From Chloroflexi bacterium HGW-Chloroflexi-10 (GTDB lineage: Bacteria; Chloroflexota; Anaerolineae; Anaerolineales; Anaerolineaceae), in the NCBI GenBank assembly GCA_002840755.1, contig PHBZ01000014.1, positions 1 through 64,000 on the forward strand: 64,000 nucleotides of DNA, read 5' to 3'. The translations under genes and the position numbers were made by a program. Position 1 is the first letter of the stretch. Each line of letters opens with the position of its first letter. Shown piece by piece: positions 24,198-34,339 of this stretch. Below the pieces are notes generated by a model. It did no database searches. It saw only the letters and a list, made by a program, of their open reading frames with translations, and was not told the origin of the DNA.

Positions 24198-27095
24198 ATG
24201 AAAAAATTTATTAACAAATTATGGATTACATATAATCAAAATAATTTTTGGCAAAAGATTTTAATCGTCATTCTTTCAATACTTGCGTTTTCTGTGAGCT
24301 ACTACCCACTTCAACAAAGGTTAGGAAATGGGACAGCCATGCTCTCTATGTTGCCGGTATTTTTAATGGGTCTATTCTTTGGGTTAATTCCAGGCATATT
24401 GGGCGCGGTTCTACTCACTTTGCTTAACATCTTCTTGATAGTTCATTACCAAATAGCATCCAGCGTTGCTGAAATTTTTTCTTCTGGTATTATATTTGGA
24501 GCAATTGGTTTGCTTCTAATGGGTAGTATCGTTGGATACACGAGTGGCCTACGTTTACGTCTAGAAAGTGAATTACGTAAAAGACTCCAGACAGAACAAG
24601 AACTGTACACGCAAACCATACGCATGCAGGAAATACTAACACAACAAACTGATCTAATTTGCCACTTTGATCAAAGTCTTAATCTAACTTATATAAACCC
24701 AGCTTTATGTCTATTTCTCAATAAGACAGAAAAACAATTATTAGGAAATCATATCACTACGTTCTTCAACGACCGGGAAAAAAAATTTGTCTTATCAAAT
24801 ATTAATAAATTAGATTCTTCGCCAATATTGTTTACTCTACCATTCAAGAATTTCGCAAATGAAGAATTTTATTTCCAATGGGCTGTTAATTCCAGCAGTA
24901 ATGGTAAGAAAGAGACATTCGAATATCAGGCAGTGGGCAGAAATATTACAAAAGAATATTTCGCTCAGGTGGCGGATAAAGAAAGTCGGGCTGTAGTCGA
25001 AGCATTAAAGAACAGTGCGGCTGTTTTGAACTCCTCGTTGAATATTAACGAAGTACTGACAAAGGTGTTGGAAACCATTGGCACAGTTGTACCAAATGAC
25101 GCAGCTAATATCATGCTCGTGGAAAAAGATTATGCCAAAATGGTACAAATGGTTGGTTATGAGAATAGGGTTGCTGATTTGGAAGTATTTCGTAATTTGC
25201 GTTTCCCGTTAACTTTATCCAATTTTCATCGCATGATCATGACCGAGAAACCCGTCCTCATACCAGATACCGATGACAGTTCTGTGTGGATACAGGTGTC
25301 GGGTAATGAGTGGATTCAATCCTATCTAGGTGCACCTCTTACCTACAAAGGCGCATTGATTGGGGTTCTTAACCTGGATAGCTCGAAAAAAAATTTCTTC
25401 ACTCCTAAACATGCCGATTGGTTGCAAGCTTTTGCAGATCAAGCCGCAACCGCCATTAAAAATGCACAGTTTTACGAAGAAGTTAATGACCGTGCCCGTC
25501 AATTATCCATACTCAACCAAGCAACTCACATCGCCATCTATGCAACAACACTGGAAGAGATCAGCCAACCAATCGACAATTTAATAAAAGATTTGATTAA
25601 AGCCGATTTTGTTCAGTTATTGGTCTGGGATGACCCTACCAATCAATTTCATACCACTCAAATGCAAGATCCTTCGGCAATAATTAATCCTTTCGATATT
25701 AATGCTATATTCCATAACGAGTTAGCATACCGGATTCTACATCAAGGTGAAATATTTATTTCCGAGCAATTAAAATTGGATGAACGCATACATCCCAATA
25801 TTCAGGAAAATCTACCGTTTGAATCTTATGTTATTCTGCCGTTAATCGTTGATCATCGCAAATTAGGGATCATTTTAATTGGTTTTATCAAACTTCATCG
25901 GTTCCACCTCCATGAAACTGTTTTATTGGAACAATTTGCCCGCCAAACCAGCCTGGCAATTTCCAAGACCCAGTTATTAGCGCTTGAACAGGAACGTTCT
26001 CAAAGCCTGGTCCATACTAATAGATTAATGGAAGGGCTCACCCGGGTAGCATCTGTAATTGAACTCGATCTAAACCTGGATGATTTATTAAATAAATTAG
26101 GAGAAGAACTTCAAAATATCCAGATTGAAAGTATGATCGCTCTGCGTCCTGATAATCAAACTGATATGGAAATCCGTTTTGTTTCTTTACATTATGCACT
26201 TACAAAGCTTCCACCTGAATTTCGGTTGATCAGCCGGCAGGTATTCCGTTTAACGCCACAAAGATATAGTAACTTTCATCTGGTTGTGGAAGAGAAAAAA
26301 ACACTTTATTTCGTGAATGCCAAAGACGAAGTATACGATCTGTTTTTAAAAATGGATCAGGATAAGAATGAAATCATTCTGGAAGCATTGAATATTGGGC
26401 AAAATACCCGTGCATTTGTAGCACCATTAATCGTTAAGGAAGAAACGATCGGAATATTAACTCTGTGGAGTGAACAATTGGAATCCCACGATCTCTCCGC
26501 TGTAAATATATTTTGCCATCAAATAGCCAGCGCAATTGAAAAAAACAAGCTTTACCAGGAAATTTCACAATTGGCACTCACTGATTCATTGACCGGTTTA
26601 TACAACCGCCGCGCATTGGAAGAGTTTGGTAATCATGAAGTCGATCGGGCTATTCGCTTTAATAGCCAGTTATCCGCATTAATGCTGGATATCGATCACT
26701 TCAAACATGTCAATGATACTTATGGACACCTGGTAGGTGATGAAGTATTAATTCAATTAGCCCAGCGTATCCGTGCCTGCCTGCGTGATGTTGATATTCA
26801 AAGTCGCTATGGTGGAGAAGAGTTTTTTATCCTTCTTCCCGAAACAGATATTCACAATGCCAAAATTGTCGCCGAACGATTACGCAGAAGCATTGCCTGC
26901 CAGCCATTTCAAACTACAAGCGGTGATCTATCAATCACTGCCAGCATCGGAATTTGTCAGGTTACAAAAGGTAACCCCTATTTGCTATCCCTCATTCGCA
27001 ATGCGGACATTGCGCTATACCAGGCAAAAAACTCAGGGCGCAATTCTGCCATACAATTTAATCATGACGCTATCAATGGATCGGACCAGCCATGA
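24198..27095 (+). CDS. membrane-bound sensor diguanylate cyclase
   Basis: The 965-residue product makes cyclic di-GMP from two GTP. Order: four or so membrane segments (about 20-115, MASE-like), a coiled coil, a PAS domain (about 145-250), three GAF-type domains (about 270-425, 440-600 and 615-790) and a C-terminal GGDEF domain (about 795-950). The active-site signature is SRYGGEEFF; an inhibitory RxxD site (RDVD) lies five residues before it, so feedback by the product is expected. LTDSLTGLYNRRAL opens the cyclase domain. The end overlaps the start of the HD-GYP gene by 4 bp. Its signal is unknown. Confidence 0.93.
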   Translation: MKKFINKLWITYNQNNFWQKILIVILSILAFSVSYYPLQQRLGNGTAMLSMLPVFLMGLFFGLIPGILGAVLLTLLNIFLIVHYQIASSVAEIFSSGIIFGAIGLLLMGSIVGYTSGLRLRLESELRKRLQTEQELYTQTIRMQEILTQQTDLICHFDQSLNLTYINPALCLFLNKTEKQLLGNHITTFFNDREKKFVLSNINKLDSSPILFTLPFKNFANEEFYFQWAVNSSSNGKKETFEYQAVGRNITKEYFAQVADKESRAVVEALKNSAAVLNSSLNINEVLTKVLETIGTVVPNDAANIMLVEKDYAKMVQMVGYENRVADLEVFRNLRFPLTLSNFHRMIMTEKPVLIPDTDDSSVWIQVSGNEWIQSYLGAPLTYKGALIGVLNLDSSKKNFFTPKHADWLQAFADQAATAIKNAQFYEEVNDRARQLSILNQATHIAIYATTLEEISQPIDNLIKDLIKADFVQLLVWDDPTNQFHTTQMQDPSAIINPFDINAIFHNELAYRILHQGEIFISEQLKLDERIHPNIQENLPFESYVILPLIVDHRKLGIILIGFIKLHRFHLHETVLLEQFARQTSLAISKTQLLALEQERSQSLVHTNRLMEGLTRVASVIELDLNLDDLLNKLGEELQNIQIESMIALRPDNQTDMEIRFVSLHYALTKLPPEFRLISRQVFRLTPQRYSNFHLVVEEKKTLYFVNAKDEVYDLFLKMDQDKNEIILEALNIGQNTRAFVAPLIVKEETIGILTLWSEQLESHDLSAVNIFCHQIASAIEKNKLYQEISQLALTDSLTGLYNRRALEEFGNHEVDRAIRFNSQLSALMLDIDHFKHVNDTYGHLVGDEVLIQLAQRIRACLRDVDIQSRYGGEEFFILLPETDIHNAKIVAERLRRSIACQPFQTTSGDLSITASIGICQVTKGNPYLLSLIRNADIALYQAKNSGRNSAIQFNHDAINGSDQP

Positions 27096-30082
27096 ACCAT
27101 TCAGATTCAATCTACCCAATTGCTTCGGAGAATCTACCTTCATTTAATCTGGATCGGACAGTTCTAAATATGCTTTCGGATCCAATCATCATTTTGTCTA
27201 CTCAAGCGACGTTGCTTTTTCAAAACAATGCCTTACTTAAACTGGTCAGCCAGTATACTAATCGGGATCTATCTGAATTTCGCATCAAATTTCATTTAAT
27301 CGAGTTCAAAAACTCATATTTGGAATTCAGTATTGGTTTGAAATTTCCTGTTTCCCAGTGGAAAAATATTTCTTGGAATAATGAAGAAGCATTTTTTATT
27401 ATTCTAAAAAAACCACAGAGAAAATTGACGGCCAACTTGGTAACAGGACCGATAAAAATCGGACAAACTTTCCCCACATTCAGTCAAAATATGACCGTTG
27501 AATTTTCACCAACTGGAATGATCCTCGAAGCGAATGATCTCTTTTATCAAAACCACCCTGCACCGCAGGAATTTATATCTAATCAGATTTTTTTACCGCT
27601 GATTTTTGAAATTAACGAAGATATGACAATCAATTCATCCCAGGAAGAGGTAATCACGAAACAGCCAGTAACCATTGAGGAACTTCACCAGAATTTGGAT
27701 GGAGATAATATTTGGGAACAATGGTCGATTTCTCCCATTCTTGATGATTTATTTCAATTAAAGGGCTATCGCGCAACTGGAACTGATATTACCGAAAATA
27801 AGTGGAATGAACTGGTACAGAAAACCCTTTATGAGATTTCTCAGGCGACTGTTCGGGAAAACAATCTTTCAGATTTGTACGCTTGTATACGAAAATCACT
27901 TAATCAATTAATGCCTGCCGAAAACATGTATATTGCACTACATGATTTTAAAAATCAAAGATTGGTTTTTCCATTCTTTGTAGATCAATATGATCCTCCA
28001 CCCCCACCACAACCGCTTGGAAAAGGCTTGACAACCCAAGTTTTAAAAACAGGAAAACCGTTGTTAATTTCCGATTACAGTAATGATGAAATCCAACAAA
28101 ACTTTGGGGTTTTCCCTTCTGGAGCATCCAGTGTGGACTGGTTAGGTGCACCATTAAAACACGAAGACCAAATCATCGGCGTTATTGCTGTTCAAACGTA
28201 TGCTGAAAATGTACGCTATAACAAACGCCAGGTTGAAGTGATCGAAATTGTATCAAACCAAATAGCCCAATCAATTGTTCGCAAACAAGCCGAAGAATTG
28301 CAAAAAGAAAATGAAGAACGCTATCGTGCATTATTTGATGGCAGTCAGGATGCAGTATTTTTGGAGTCTATGTCAGGCAAAATACTGGAAGTAAATGATA
28401 CAGCAACCAGAATGTATGGATATAACAAAGAGGAATTTCGCAACATTGATACAGAAGATCTGGTACCACCAGAAATTCGCATTAATCTTGAATCCATTTT
28501 AGCCAAAGAACAGGAAACGCAAACATCACAACACGAAAATCTGGGTTTGCGAAAAGATGGTGAGATTTTCCCTTGCCTTGTTAATACCTATAAAATCAAT
28601 GTTCAGGGAATACCCCACATGGTGGTTACCATTAAGGATCTGGCTGATCAACGTAATGCAGAAGAACAATTAATGTTGCAAGGGGCAGCATTAAAATCGG
28701 TTGCCAATGCGGTTGTCATTACTAACCCACAGGGAGTTATTCTATCTGTAAACCCCGCTTTCTCCGATTTAACCGGTTACAACACTGAAGAGGTAATTGG
28801 AAAACCCTCACGTATCTTTAAATCAGGTGTTCATCAACCGGATTTTTATAAGAACTTATGGAGCACTGTCCAAAAAGGAGAGGTTTGGCGCGGAGAAATG
28901 GTTAACCGGCGAAAAAACGGGGAACATTATTATGAAGATATGACTATCACACCAATTCTGGCTGAAGACCAATCCGTTCGCTATTACGTTTCGATCAAGC
29001 AAGACATTTCCTTGCGTAAACACCGCGAAAAAGAGTTGGAAGCAATAGCTTCCATGACAACCGCATTAAGAAATGTTGTCACCCAAAAAGATATACTAGA
29101 CACTATCTTATTCAAATTGATGGAGCTTTTAAACGGTGGCGGGGCGGTCATCAGCTTGATTGAGCATGACCAACGCACAGTAATTATTGAAAGCGGCGCA
29201 GGAATTTGGCAGCCTTTAACCGGTAGAAAAGTTCCAGACCGCCAAGGTGTGAGCGGTTATGTAATATCTTCCGGCGATATCTATGTAGATAACAAAGCAA
29301 AAACCAACCAACCCTTTTATTTTCCGGAATTTCTGAAAGAAATTGAAGCCATTGCCGGGGTACCATTAATTATGCAAGAAGAAATTATTGGCGCTCTGCT
29401 AATAGGCACAATAAAACCAATCACCGAAGAAGAAATGCGCTTACTTATTACCATGAGCAACCTGGTTGCTGGTGTCATTTATCGGGCTAACCTTCTAGAC
29501 CAGGTAAAATCATCCTACCGTGCAACCATACAGGGGTGGGCCCGTGCACTAGAAATCCGCGAACAGGAATACCGCGGACATTCAGATAATGTCGTAAAAT
29601 TGACCGAAGAGTTTTCCCTCCAGCTGGGAATGGATGATGATGATATACAGCATATTATTAATGGTGCTTATTTACATGACATCGGTAAAATGGGTATTCC
29701 CGATTATATACTCTTCAAACCGGAGAAGCTAACCGAGGAGGAATGGATCATTATGCGCAAACATCCCATCTATGCCAAAACATTGCTGGAAAATATTCCA
29801 CATTTAGGAAAAGCCATGGAAATTCCCTACTCGCATCATGAGCGTTGGGATGGAAACGGGTATCCCACTGGTATCAGTGGAACCAATATTCCTCTCTCGG
29901 CCAGGATCTTTTCTATTATTGATGTCTGGGACGCCTTGCTGCAAGACCGCCGCTATCGGCCAGCCTGGTCGACAGAAGATGTAATCCAATATATAAAAAT
30001 GCAGGCTGGCAAACAATTTGACCCCACCCTGGTGCCTATCTTCCTCAATATGATGAAGGAAAAATTAATATCGAAGCTCTAG
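27092..30082 (+). CDS. PAS/GAF sensor with HD-GYP cyclic di-GMP phosphodiesterase
   Basis: The 996-residue soluble product has degenerate PAS-like N-terminal segments (about 25-235), a GAF domain (about 245-395), two PAS domains (about 408-520 and 530-650), a second GAF domain (about 660-805) and a C-terminal HD-GYP domain (about 815-990). The last shows HDIGKMGIPDYIL (metal-binding His-Asp) and HHERWDGNGYPTG (the GYP motif), so hydrolysis of cyclic di-GMP is likely. No membrane segment is present. It overlaps the upstream cyclase gene by 4 bp, so the opposing enzymes are made together, presumably to set a local cyclic di-GMP level. Confidence 0.93.
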   Translation: MNHSDSIYPIASENLPSFNLDRTVLNMLSDPIIILSTQATLLFQNNALLKLVSQYTNRDLSEFRIKFHLIEFKNSYLEFSIGLKFPVSQWKNISWNNEEAFFIILKKPQRKLTANLVTGPIKIGQTFPTFSQNMTVEFSPTGMILEANDLFYQNHPAPQEFISNQIFLPLIFEINEDMTINSSQEEVITKQPVTIEELHQNLDGDNIWEQWSISPILDDLFQLKGYRATGTDITENKWNELVQKTLYEISQATVRENNLSDLYACIRKSLNQLMPAENMYIALHDFKNQRLVFPFFVDQYDPPPPPQPLGKGLTTQVLKTGKPLLISDYSNDEIQQNFGVFPSGASSVDWLGAPLKHEDQIIGVIAVQTYAENVRYNKRQVEVIEIVSNQIAQSIVRKQAEELQKENEERYRALFDGSQDAVFLESMSGKILEVNDTATRMYGYNKEEFRNIDTEDLVPPEIRINLESILAKEQETQTSQHENLGLRKDGEIFPCLVNTYKINVQGIPHMVVTIKDLADQRNAEEQLMLQGAALKSVANAVVITNPQGVILSVNPAFSDLTGYNTEEVIGKPSRIFKSGVHQPDFYKNLWSTVQKGEVWRGEMVNRRKNGEHYYEDMTITPILAEDQSVRYYVSIKQDISLRKHREKELEAIASMTTALRNVVTQKDILDTILFKLMELLNGGGAVISLIEHDQRTVIIESGAGIWQPLTGRKVPDRQGVSGYVISSGDIYVDNKAKTNQPFYFPEFLKEIEAIAGVPLIMQEEIIGALLIGTIKPITEEEMRLLITMSNLVAGVIYRANLLDQVKSSYRATIQGWARALEIREQEYRGHSDNVVKLTEEFSLQLGMDDDDIQHIINGAYLHDIGKMGIPDYILFKPEKLTEEEWIIMRKHPIYAKTLLENIPHLGKAMEIPYSHHERWDGNGYPTGISGTNIPLSARIFSIIDVWDALLQDRRYRPAWSTEDVIQYIKMQAGKQFDPTLVPIFLNMMKEKLISKL

Positions 30083-30083
30083 C

Positions 30084-30124
30084 AGGTTGCCTTAAAAAAT
30101 ACCAATCGTTTCAGAAGGCAATCT
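30084..30124 (+). terminator. possible hairpin after the signalling pair
   Basis: A 10-bp stem (AGGTTGCCTT at 30084-30093 with AAGGCAATCT at 30115-30124, one G-U pair) directly follows the HD-GYP stop codon. It has no T-run behind it, so it may be an mRNA 3'-end stabiliser or weak terminator. Confidence 0.35.
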
Positions 30125-30263
30125 AATTGACCAAAAATTTCCGGTATACCAAATTACCAAATTCAACAATGCCACAGCTCCAATTTTCTTAATTTGTGCT
30201 AGACTGTTATATAATTTGTAATACGTTTTTGTACATAAACACATTGTAAGCATAAGGTTTCCC

Positions 30264-31601
30264 ATGAAAACATCCAATAACAAAATGCACCTGGGAAGAA
30301 CATGGCTATACAGCTCAGCATCAATTGGGTTGAACATCCTTAGCATTACCGTTTCTACCTGGCTTCTATATTTTTATGCTCCCCCTCCGGATAGCGGCAG
30401 AATTTCTTATTTGCCTGTCTCTTTGGTGGGGTTACTTTTAACCATTGTTGGCCTGTGGGATGCCGTCATCGATCCTTTCATTGGTCACTTGAGTGACACT
30501 CTGCGGTCTCGCTGGGGCAGAAGACGCCCATTTCTGTTGTTCGGTGCACCTTTTGTCGCTATCGCAGTGGTTTTATTATGGCTACCTCCGGTAAATGGTA
30601 CCACGCTGAGCAATACTCTTTATTTCATTTTTTCCACATTACTATTCTTTACATGCTTCAGCCTTATTGGGATTCCCTACGATGCCACCCTCCCGGAAAT
30701 GGCGCCTGAATCGAAAGATCGTTTAAAACTGAGTTATTGGAAAAACTTGTTCGGCATCATCGGTGTTCTCATTGGTACTCTGGCAGCAGCACCATTATTT
30801 GTAAGTATCGGCCCGGTTGCAATGGGTATCGTTGTTGGTATAGTAGGTATGCTCACCATCTGGATATCCTTCTTCGGAATCCGCGACAATAAACGCATTA
30901 TCGAACATCCCATGCCGGTATTGACCGGTATCCGAGCCACTTTAAAAAACAAACAATTCCTATATGTTTTTGGATCCACTTTGTTGGTGCATATTACCTA
31001 CCAGATGTTACTGGCCAACCTACCATATTTTGTCACCCTGGTTATGAAAGCTACTGAAGGTGACGTGGCCATTTATCAGGGTGTTTTAATTGTTTGTATG
31101 GCTGCCACCGGCCCTTTATGGACAGTGTGGAATAAGAAACATTCCCAACAAAAACTGTTAAAAATTTCAATGTTAATACTGGCAGCTACTTTGTTATTAG
31201 GTTTTGCTATCGGGTCCATACCCGGCATTCCTTTAATGGCACAGGGACTGGTTTTGATGGGATTATGCGGTTTTTCTCTGGGTGGCTACCTTATCATTAT
31301 TTACGCCTTAATGGGTAATGTAGTAGACTATGACGAAATTCTCAACGGTCAGCGTCGTGAAGCAATTTTCTACGGGTCTTTCAGCCTGGCTTTAGGTCTG
31401 GGCATCGCTTTTGGAACCCTCATTCTTCCCCAATTGCTCAACCTGTTTGGGTATACACAGGAAAACCCTATGGGTGTGCGCATTGCCTTCCTGGTTATGA
31501 GTGCCTGTGTCATGGTTGGTTTTTTGATTTTCCGTGGATATAAGCTGGGTGAGACTCCAAAAGAAACTAAAAAAACTTTAAAGTTGAAACCAAATAAGTA
31601 A
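30264..31601 (+). CDS. GPH-family (MelB-like) sugar/cation symporter
   Basis: The 445-residue product has about 12 membrane segments. The segment GLWDAVIDPFIGHLSDTLRSRWGRRRPFLLFGAP (about 68-100) carries the family's cation-site Asp residues and the arginine-rich loop of glycoside-pentoside-hexuronide symporters. IPYDATLPEMAPESKDR (about 137) and MGNVVDYDEILNGQRREA (about 350) are also family-typical. It should import a glycoside or similar solute with Na+ or H+. It is followed at 23 bp by the ceramidase-like gene and probably forms an operon with it. Confidence 0.85.
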   Translation: MKTSNNKMHLGRTWLYSSASIGLNILSITVSTWLLYFYAPPPDSGRISYLPVSLVGLLLTIVGLWDAVIDPFIGHLSDTLRSRWGRRRPFLLFGAPFVAIAVVLLWLPPVNGTTLSNTLYFIFSTLLFFTCFSLIGIPYDATLPEMAPESKDRLKLSYWKNLFGIIGVLIGTLAAAPLFVSIGPVAMGIVVGIVGMLTIWISFFGIRDNKRIIEHPMPVLTGIRATLKNKQFLYVFGSTLLVHITYQMLLANLPYFVTLVMKATEGDVAIYQGVLIVCMAATGPLWTVWNKKHSQQKLLKISMLILAATLLLGFAIGSIPGIPLMAQGLVLMGLCGFSLGGYLIIIYALMGNVVDYDEILNGQRREAIFYGSFSLALGLGIAFGTLILPQLLNLFGYTQENPMGVRIAFLVMSACVMVGFLIFRGYKLGETPKETKKTLKLKPNK

Positions 31602-31624
31602 ATTTTTAAAAGAAAGAAAATACT

Positions 31625-32923
31625 ATGGGTCAACTCCGTGGCGGTACAGCTCGTGTTGTGATAACACCACCCCGTGGAATTTATCTGATTGGGTATGGAG
31701 ATCGGGTAAAAGGCAACCAAGGCGTACATGATGATCTCCTAGCTACTGTTCTTTACCTGGAAGATGAGACAACTCGCCTGGCATGGGTGACACTCGATAT
31801 TCTGTGTTTGAACGAATCAATTGTTGACCAGATTCAAGAATTGGTTGGGCCAGCCGTACAAGTAATAATATCCAGCTCCCACACCCATTCCGGGCCTATA
31901 GGATATGCAGATTCTTCCTCACCCAAGAAAAATCAGGTATATATCCGCGGCTTGGTGAAACGTATTGTAAACGCTATTCAATCAGCTCAAAATGAGATTG
32001 CCCCGATCCAATTGACTTGGTCTGCTGGCCGGGCGCAAATAGCCGTTAATCGTCGTCAGAAAATGCCGGATGGACATATTGAAATCGGTATAAACCCTCA
32101 AGGTCCGGTAGATCGCTCACTTCAAATCGTTAACATCCTCGACCTGAATGGTACACGTCTGGCTACTCTGGTGAACTTTGCAGCCCATGGTACCGTGCAA
32201 GGCCCTAAAAATCTACTGGTCAGTGCGGATTGGATTGGCGCAATGCGTACAACGCTTGAAAAAAAATTGGGAGGACACGTTCTGTTTCTACAGGGTGCCA
32301 CGGCCAACTTAAATCCAACCCATGGATGGGAACCCGGAGCAAATTCCTGGATGTTAATGGAAAAACAAGGTCAGCAGGTAGCTGAACAAGCATTAACAGC
32401 GATCGAAGAACAAGAGCCTATTTCCACCGGTCAATTGCACCTTCAAAAATATGTGCAATGGCTACCACTGGATAGCAAAGTATACGGGTCTAAACCGCCC
32501 ACAATATATCGCAAAAAAGTGCTTGCTATGGGTGGTCTTCCGGTATGGTTGTCTTTCTTGACGGATTTTCTCCTTAACCAACGCTACCCATGGAAGTCCT
32601 TTCTCGCTGCGAAAGATGGCTATTGGTCAGTTCCCTTACGCATTAATACGCTTACCTGTGGAGATTTAGCCCTGGCAAGTTTTTCAGCAGAAACCTTCAC
32701 GGAAACCGGTTCAGCGATTAAAGCAGCTTCACCTTACCCGTTCACTATCTTTACAAGTATTACGGATGGATGTATTGGATATCTACCCACCCGTGCAGCA
32801 CATGCTGAAGGTGGTTTTGAAGTAGAACTTTCGCCTTATTCATATCGTTATCCAGCCCCATTTGCTGCCGGTACCGAGGAAATAGCGCTGACAGCAATCA
32901 ACCAAATGTTGCAATACAAATAA
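31625..32923 (+). CDS. neutral ceramidase-like amidohydrolase
   Basis: The 432-residue product matches the N-terminal catalytic domain of neutral/alkaline non-lysosomal ceramidases: GGTARVVITPP at the start, SSSHTHSGP (about 85-93) and NFAAHGTVQGPKN (about 180) as metal ligands, and LQGATANLNPTHG (about 222). Ceramidases hydrolyse the amide bond of ceramide, but there is no signal peptide and the family is broad, so another amide or ester substrate is quite possible. It follows the MelB-like symporter closely, which suggests that the imported compound is its substrate or precursor (inference). Confidence 0.75.
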   Translation: MGQLRGGTARVVITPPRGIYLIGYGDRVKGNQGVHDDLLATVLYLEDETTRLAWVTLDILCLNESIVDQIQELVGPAVQVIISSSHTHSGPIGYADSSSPKKNQVYIRGLVKRIVNAIQSAQNEIAPIQLTWSAGRAQIAVNRRQKMPDGHIEIGINPQGPVDRSLQIVNILDLNGTRLATLVNFAAHGTVQGPKNLLVSADWIGAMRTTLEKKLGGHVLFLQGATANLNPTHGWEPGANSWMLMEKQGQQVAEQALTAIEEQEPISTGQLHLQKYVQWLPLDSKVYGSKPPTIYRKKVLAMGGLPVWLSFLTDFLLNQRYPWKSFLAAKDGYWSVPLRINTLTCGDLALASFSAETFTETGSAIKAASPYPFTIFTSITDGCIGYLPTRAAHAEGGFEVELSPYSYRYPAPFAAGTEEIALTAINQMLQYK

Positions 32924-32944
32924 AGATTACGATTAAGGCAGTTT

Positions 32945-33439
32945 TTATTTGCTATCTTTTTCCGGAAGGAAGAATTTACTCAACTTACCGGTACTTTCGT
33001 GGTTCAATTCTTTCCACGAATCAATTGGCAACTCAATTACTGCGATCGCACTGGTAGGCAAAGAGTCAATCTTATCCCCTAATTGCTGTACCAAAGATTC
33101 TAAACCCGGATTATGCCCAATCACTATCACGCGATTGATTTCATCCGAAACTGTGTTGAGTTTTTCTATTATTGTTTCCGGTTCAGCCATATAGAAAACA
33201 TCCAAAACTTCGATTTCACCTTTAAATTGCAATTTTTCGGTGAATATCTCCGTGGTTTGCTCTGCTCGGACAGCCGAAGAACTTAAAACTAAATCCGGTA
33301 CCAGATTTTTTTTCTTTATAATTTTGGCCATTTCGGCTGCATCCTTGCGGCCTCGCTTTTTGAGGGGACGTTTATGATCAGCCAGATCATCATCTTTCCA
33401 ACTCGATTTTGCATGTCGCATCAAAAGCAAAGATTTCAT
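32945..33439 (-). CDS. sixA: SixA-type phosphohistidine phosphatase
   Basis: The product of about 164 residues starts MKSLLLMRHAKSSWKDDDLA, with the RHG active-site motif (RHAKS), followed by HKRPLKKRGRKDAAEMAKII and SSSAVRAEQTTEIF, and has the second catalytic His in VIVIGHNPGLESLVQQLG (about 105). SixA enzymes remove phosphate from histidine residues of phosphorelay or PTS proteins. The ATG at 33439 is favoured because GAGG lies eight bases before it. It converges on the ceramidase-like gene. Confidence 0.85.
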   Translation of the reverse strand: MKSLLLMRHAKSSWKDDDLADHKRPLKKRGRKDAAEMAKIIKKKNLVPDLVLSSSAVRAEQTTEIFTEKLQFKGEIEVLDVFYMAEPETIIEKLNTVSDEINRVIVIGHNPGLESLVQQLGDKIDSLPTSAIAVIELPIDSWKELNHESTGKLSKFFLPEKDSK

Positions 33440-33801
33440 TCCAAGCACCTCAATATTCTTCTCATTTGTTGAAGAATTTTTCTATTGAAAATCAGTATAA
33501 CATGATTCAAAATGGAAAATTAATAATTAACCAAATGTTAACCAATATCAAATACATTTTCCGGTGATAAAAATTTTCCCTGATAAACGAATAACTTGAA
33601 GCAAATACGACTACTATTAAATAATATACTCCGACATAAAAAGTCTTCCCAAAATCTAGCAACGGTCCGATTAAAGCATTCTTGTTTCATTTTTCTATCC
33701 AAAAAATAAATAAAATCAATAAGATTATAAAATAAATGTCACAATCTTGATTAATAAAAAAATTATATTGAAATATAAATCAATATAATTTATTATTTCT
33801 A

Positions 33802-33829
33802 TTGACAATTATACGTTTTATGTTATTAT
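33802..33829 (+). promoter_or_regulatory. promoter for the DUF2089 gene pair
   Basis: TTGACA (33802-33807), 16-base spacer, TATTAT (33824-33829), about 100 bp before the ATG at 33931. It sits in a very AT-rich 490-bp gap (33440-33930) that holds no other gene or clear structure that I can see. Confidence 0.5.
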
Positions 33830-33930
33830 TTATTTATAAATAGCAATCGATGTTAAATTTTTTTGAATTTAAGTCGGAGTAATATAAAGAAAATCAAGGA
33901 TGTTTTGGTAAAGATGAAAACGGAGGCGAC

Positions 33931-34326
33931 ATGAATAAATTACCCGGCCAATGCCCAATCTGTCACAGTGACCTAGAAGTTACCCGGGTGTATTGCCCGC
34001 ATTGTGACACTGCGATCGAAGGACATTTTGCTCCTTCAGCTAATCCTTTTGGTATATTAAATAAGGAACAGATGAATTTTCTGATGACCTTTATCCGCTG
34101 TGAAGGTCGTTTTAATCGTATGGAAGAAGAATTAAACTTAAGTTATCCAACGTTACGGAATCGTTTACAAGAAATTCTAAAATTATTAGGTTTTGAGTCC
34201 AAAGCAGATGATCCTCTCAAACTGACTCCCGATGAACGCCTGCGTATTCTGGATGCTCTTGCCACAGGTGAAATATCTGCAGATGAAGCTCAGGTCCAAC
34301 TATCAGGTAGAAAAAATGAAGGATAG
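33931..34326 (+). CDS. DUF2089-family zinc-ribbon and helix-turn-helix protein
   Basis: The 131-residue product begins with a zinc ribbon, CPICHSDLEV then YCPHC (residues 8-27), followed by a winged or simple HTH region (LNKEQMNFLMTFIRCEGRFNRMEEELNLSYPTLRNRLQEIL, about 44-86) and a C-terminal helical piece LTPDERLRILDALATGEISADEAQ that recurs in the next protein. This is the DUF2089 layout. The HTH suggests DNA binding and control of the downstream gene. Ribosome site GGAGG is good. It is followed at 13 bp by its partner. Confidence 0.85.
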   Translation: MNKLPGQCPICHSDLEVTRVYCPHCDTAIEGHFAPSANPFGILNKEQMNFLMTFIRCEGRFNRMEEELNLSYPTLRNRLQEILKLLGFESKADDPLKLTPDERLRILDALATGEISADEAQVQLSGRKNEG

Positions 34327-34339
34327 GAGGTAAATACAC

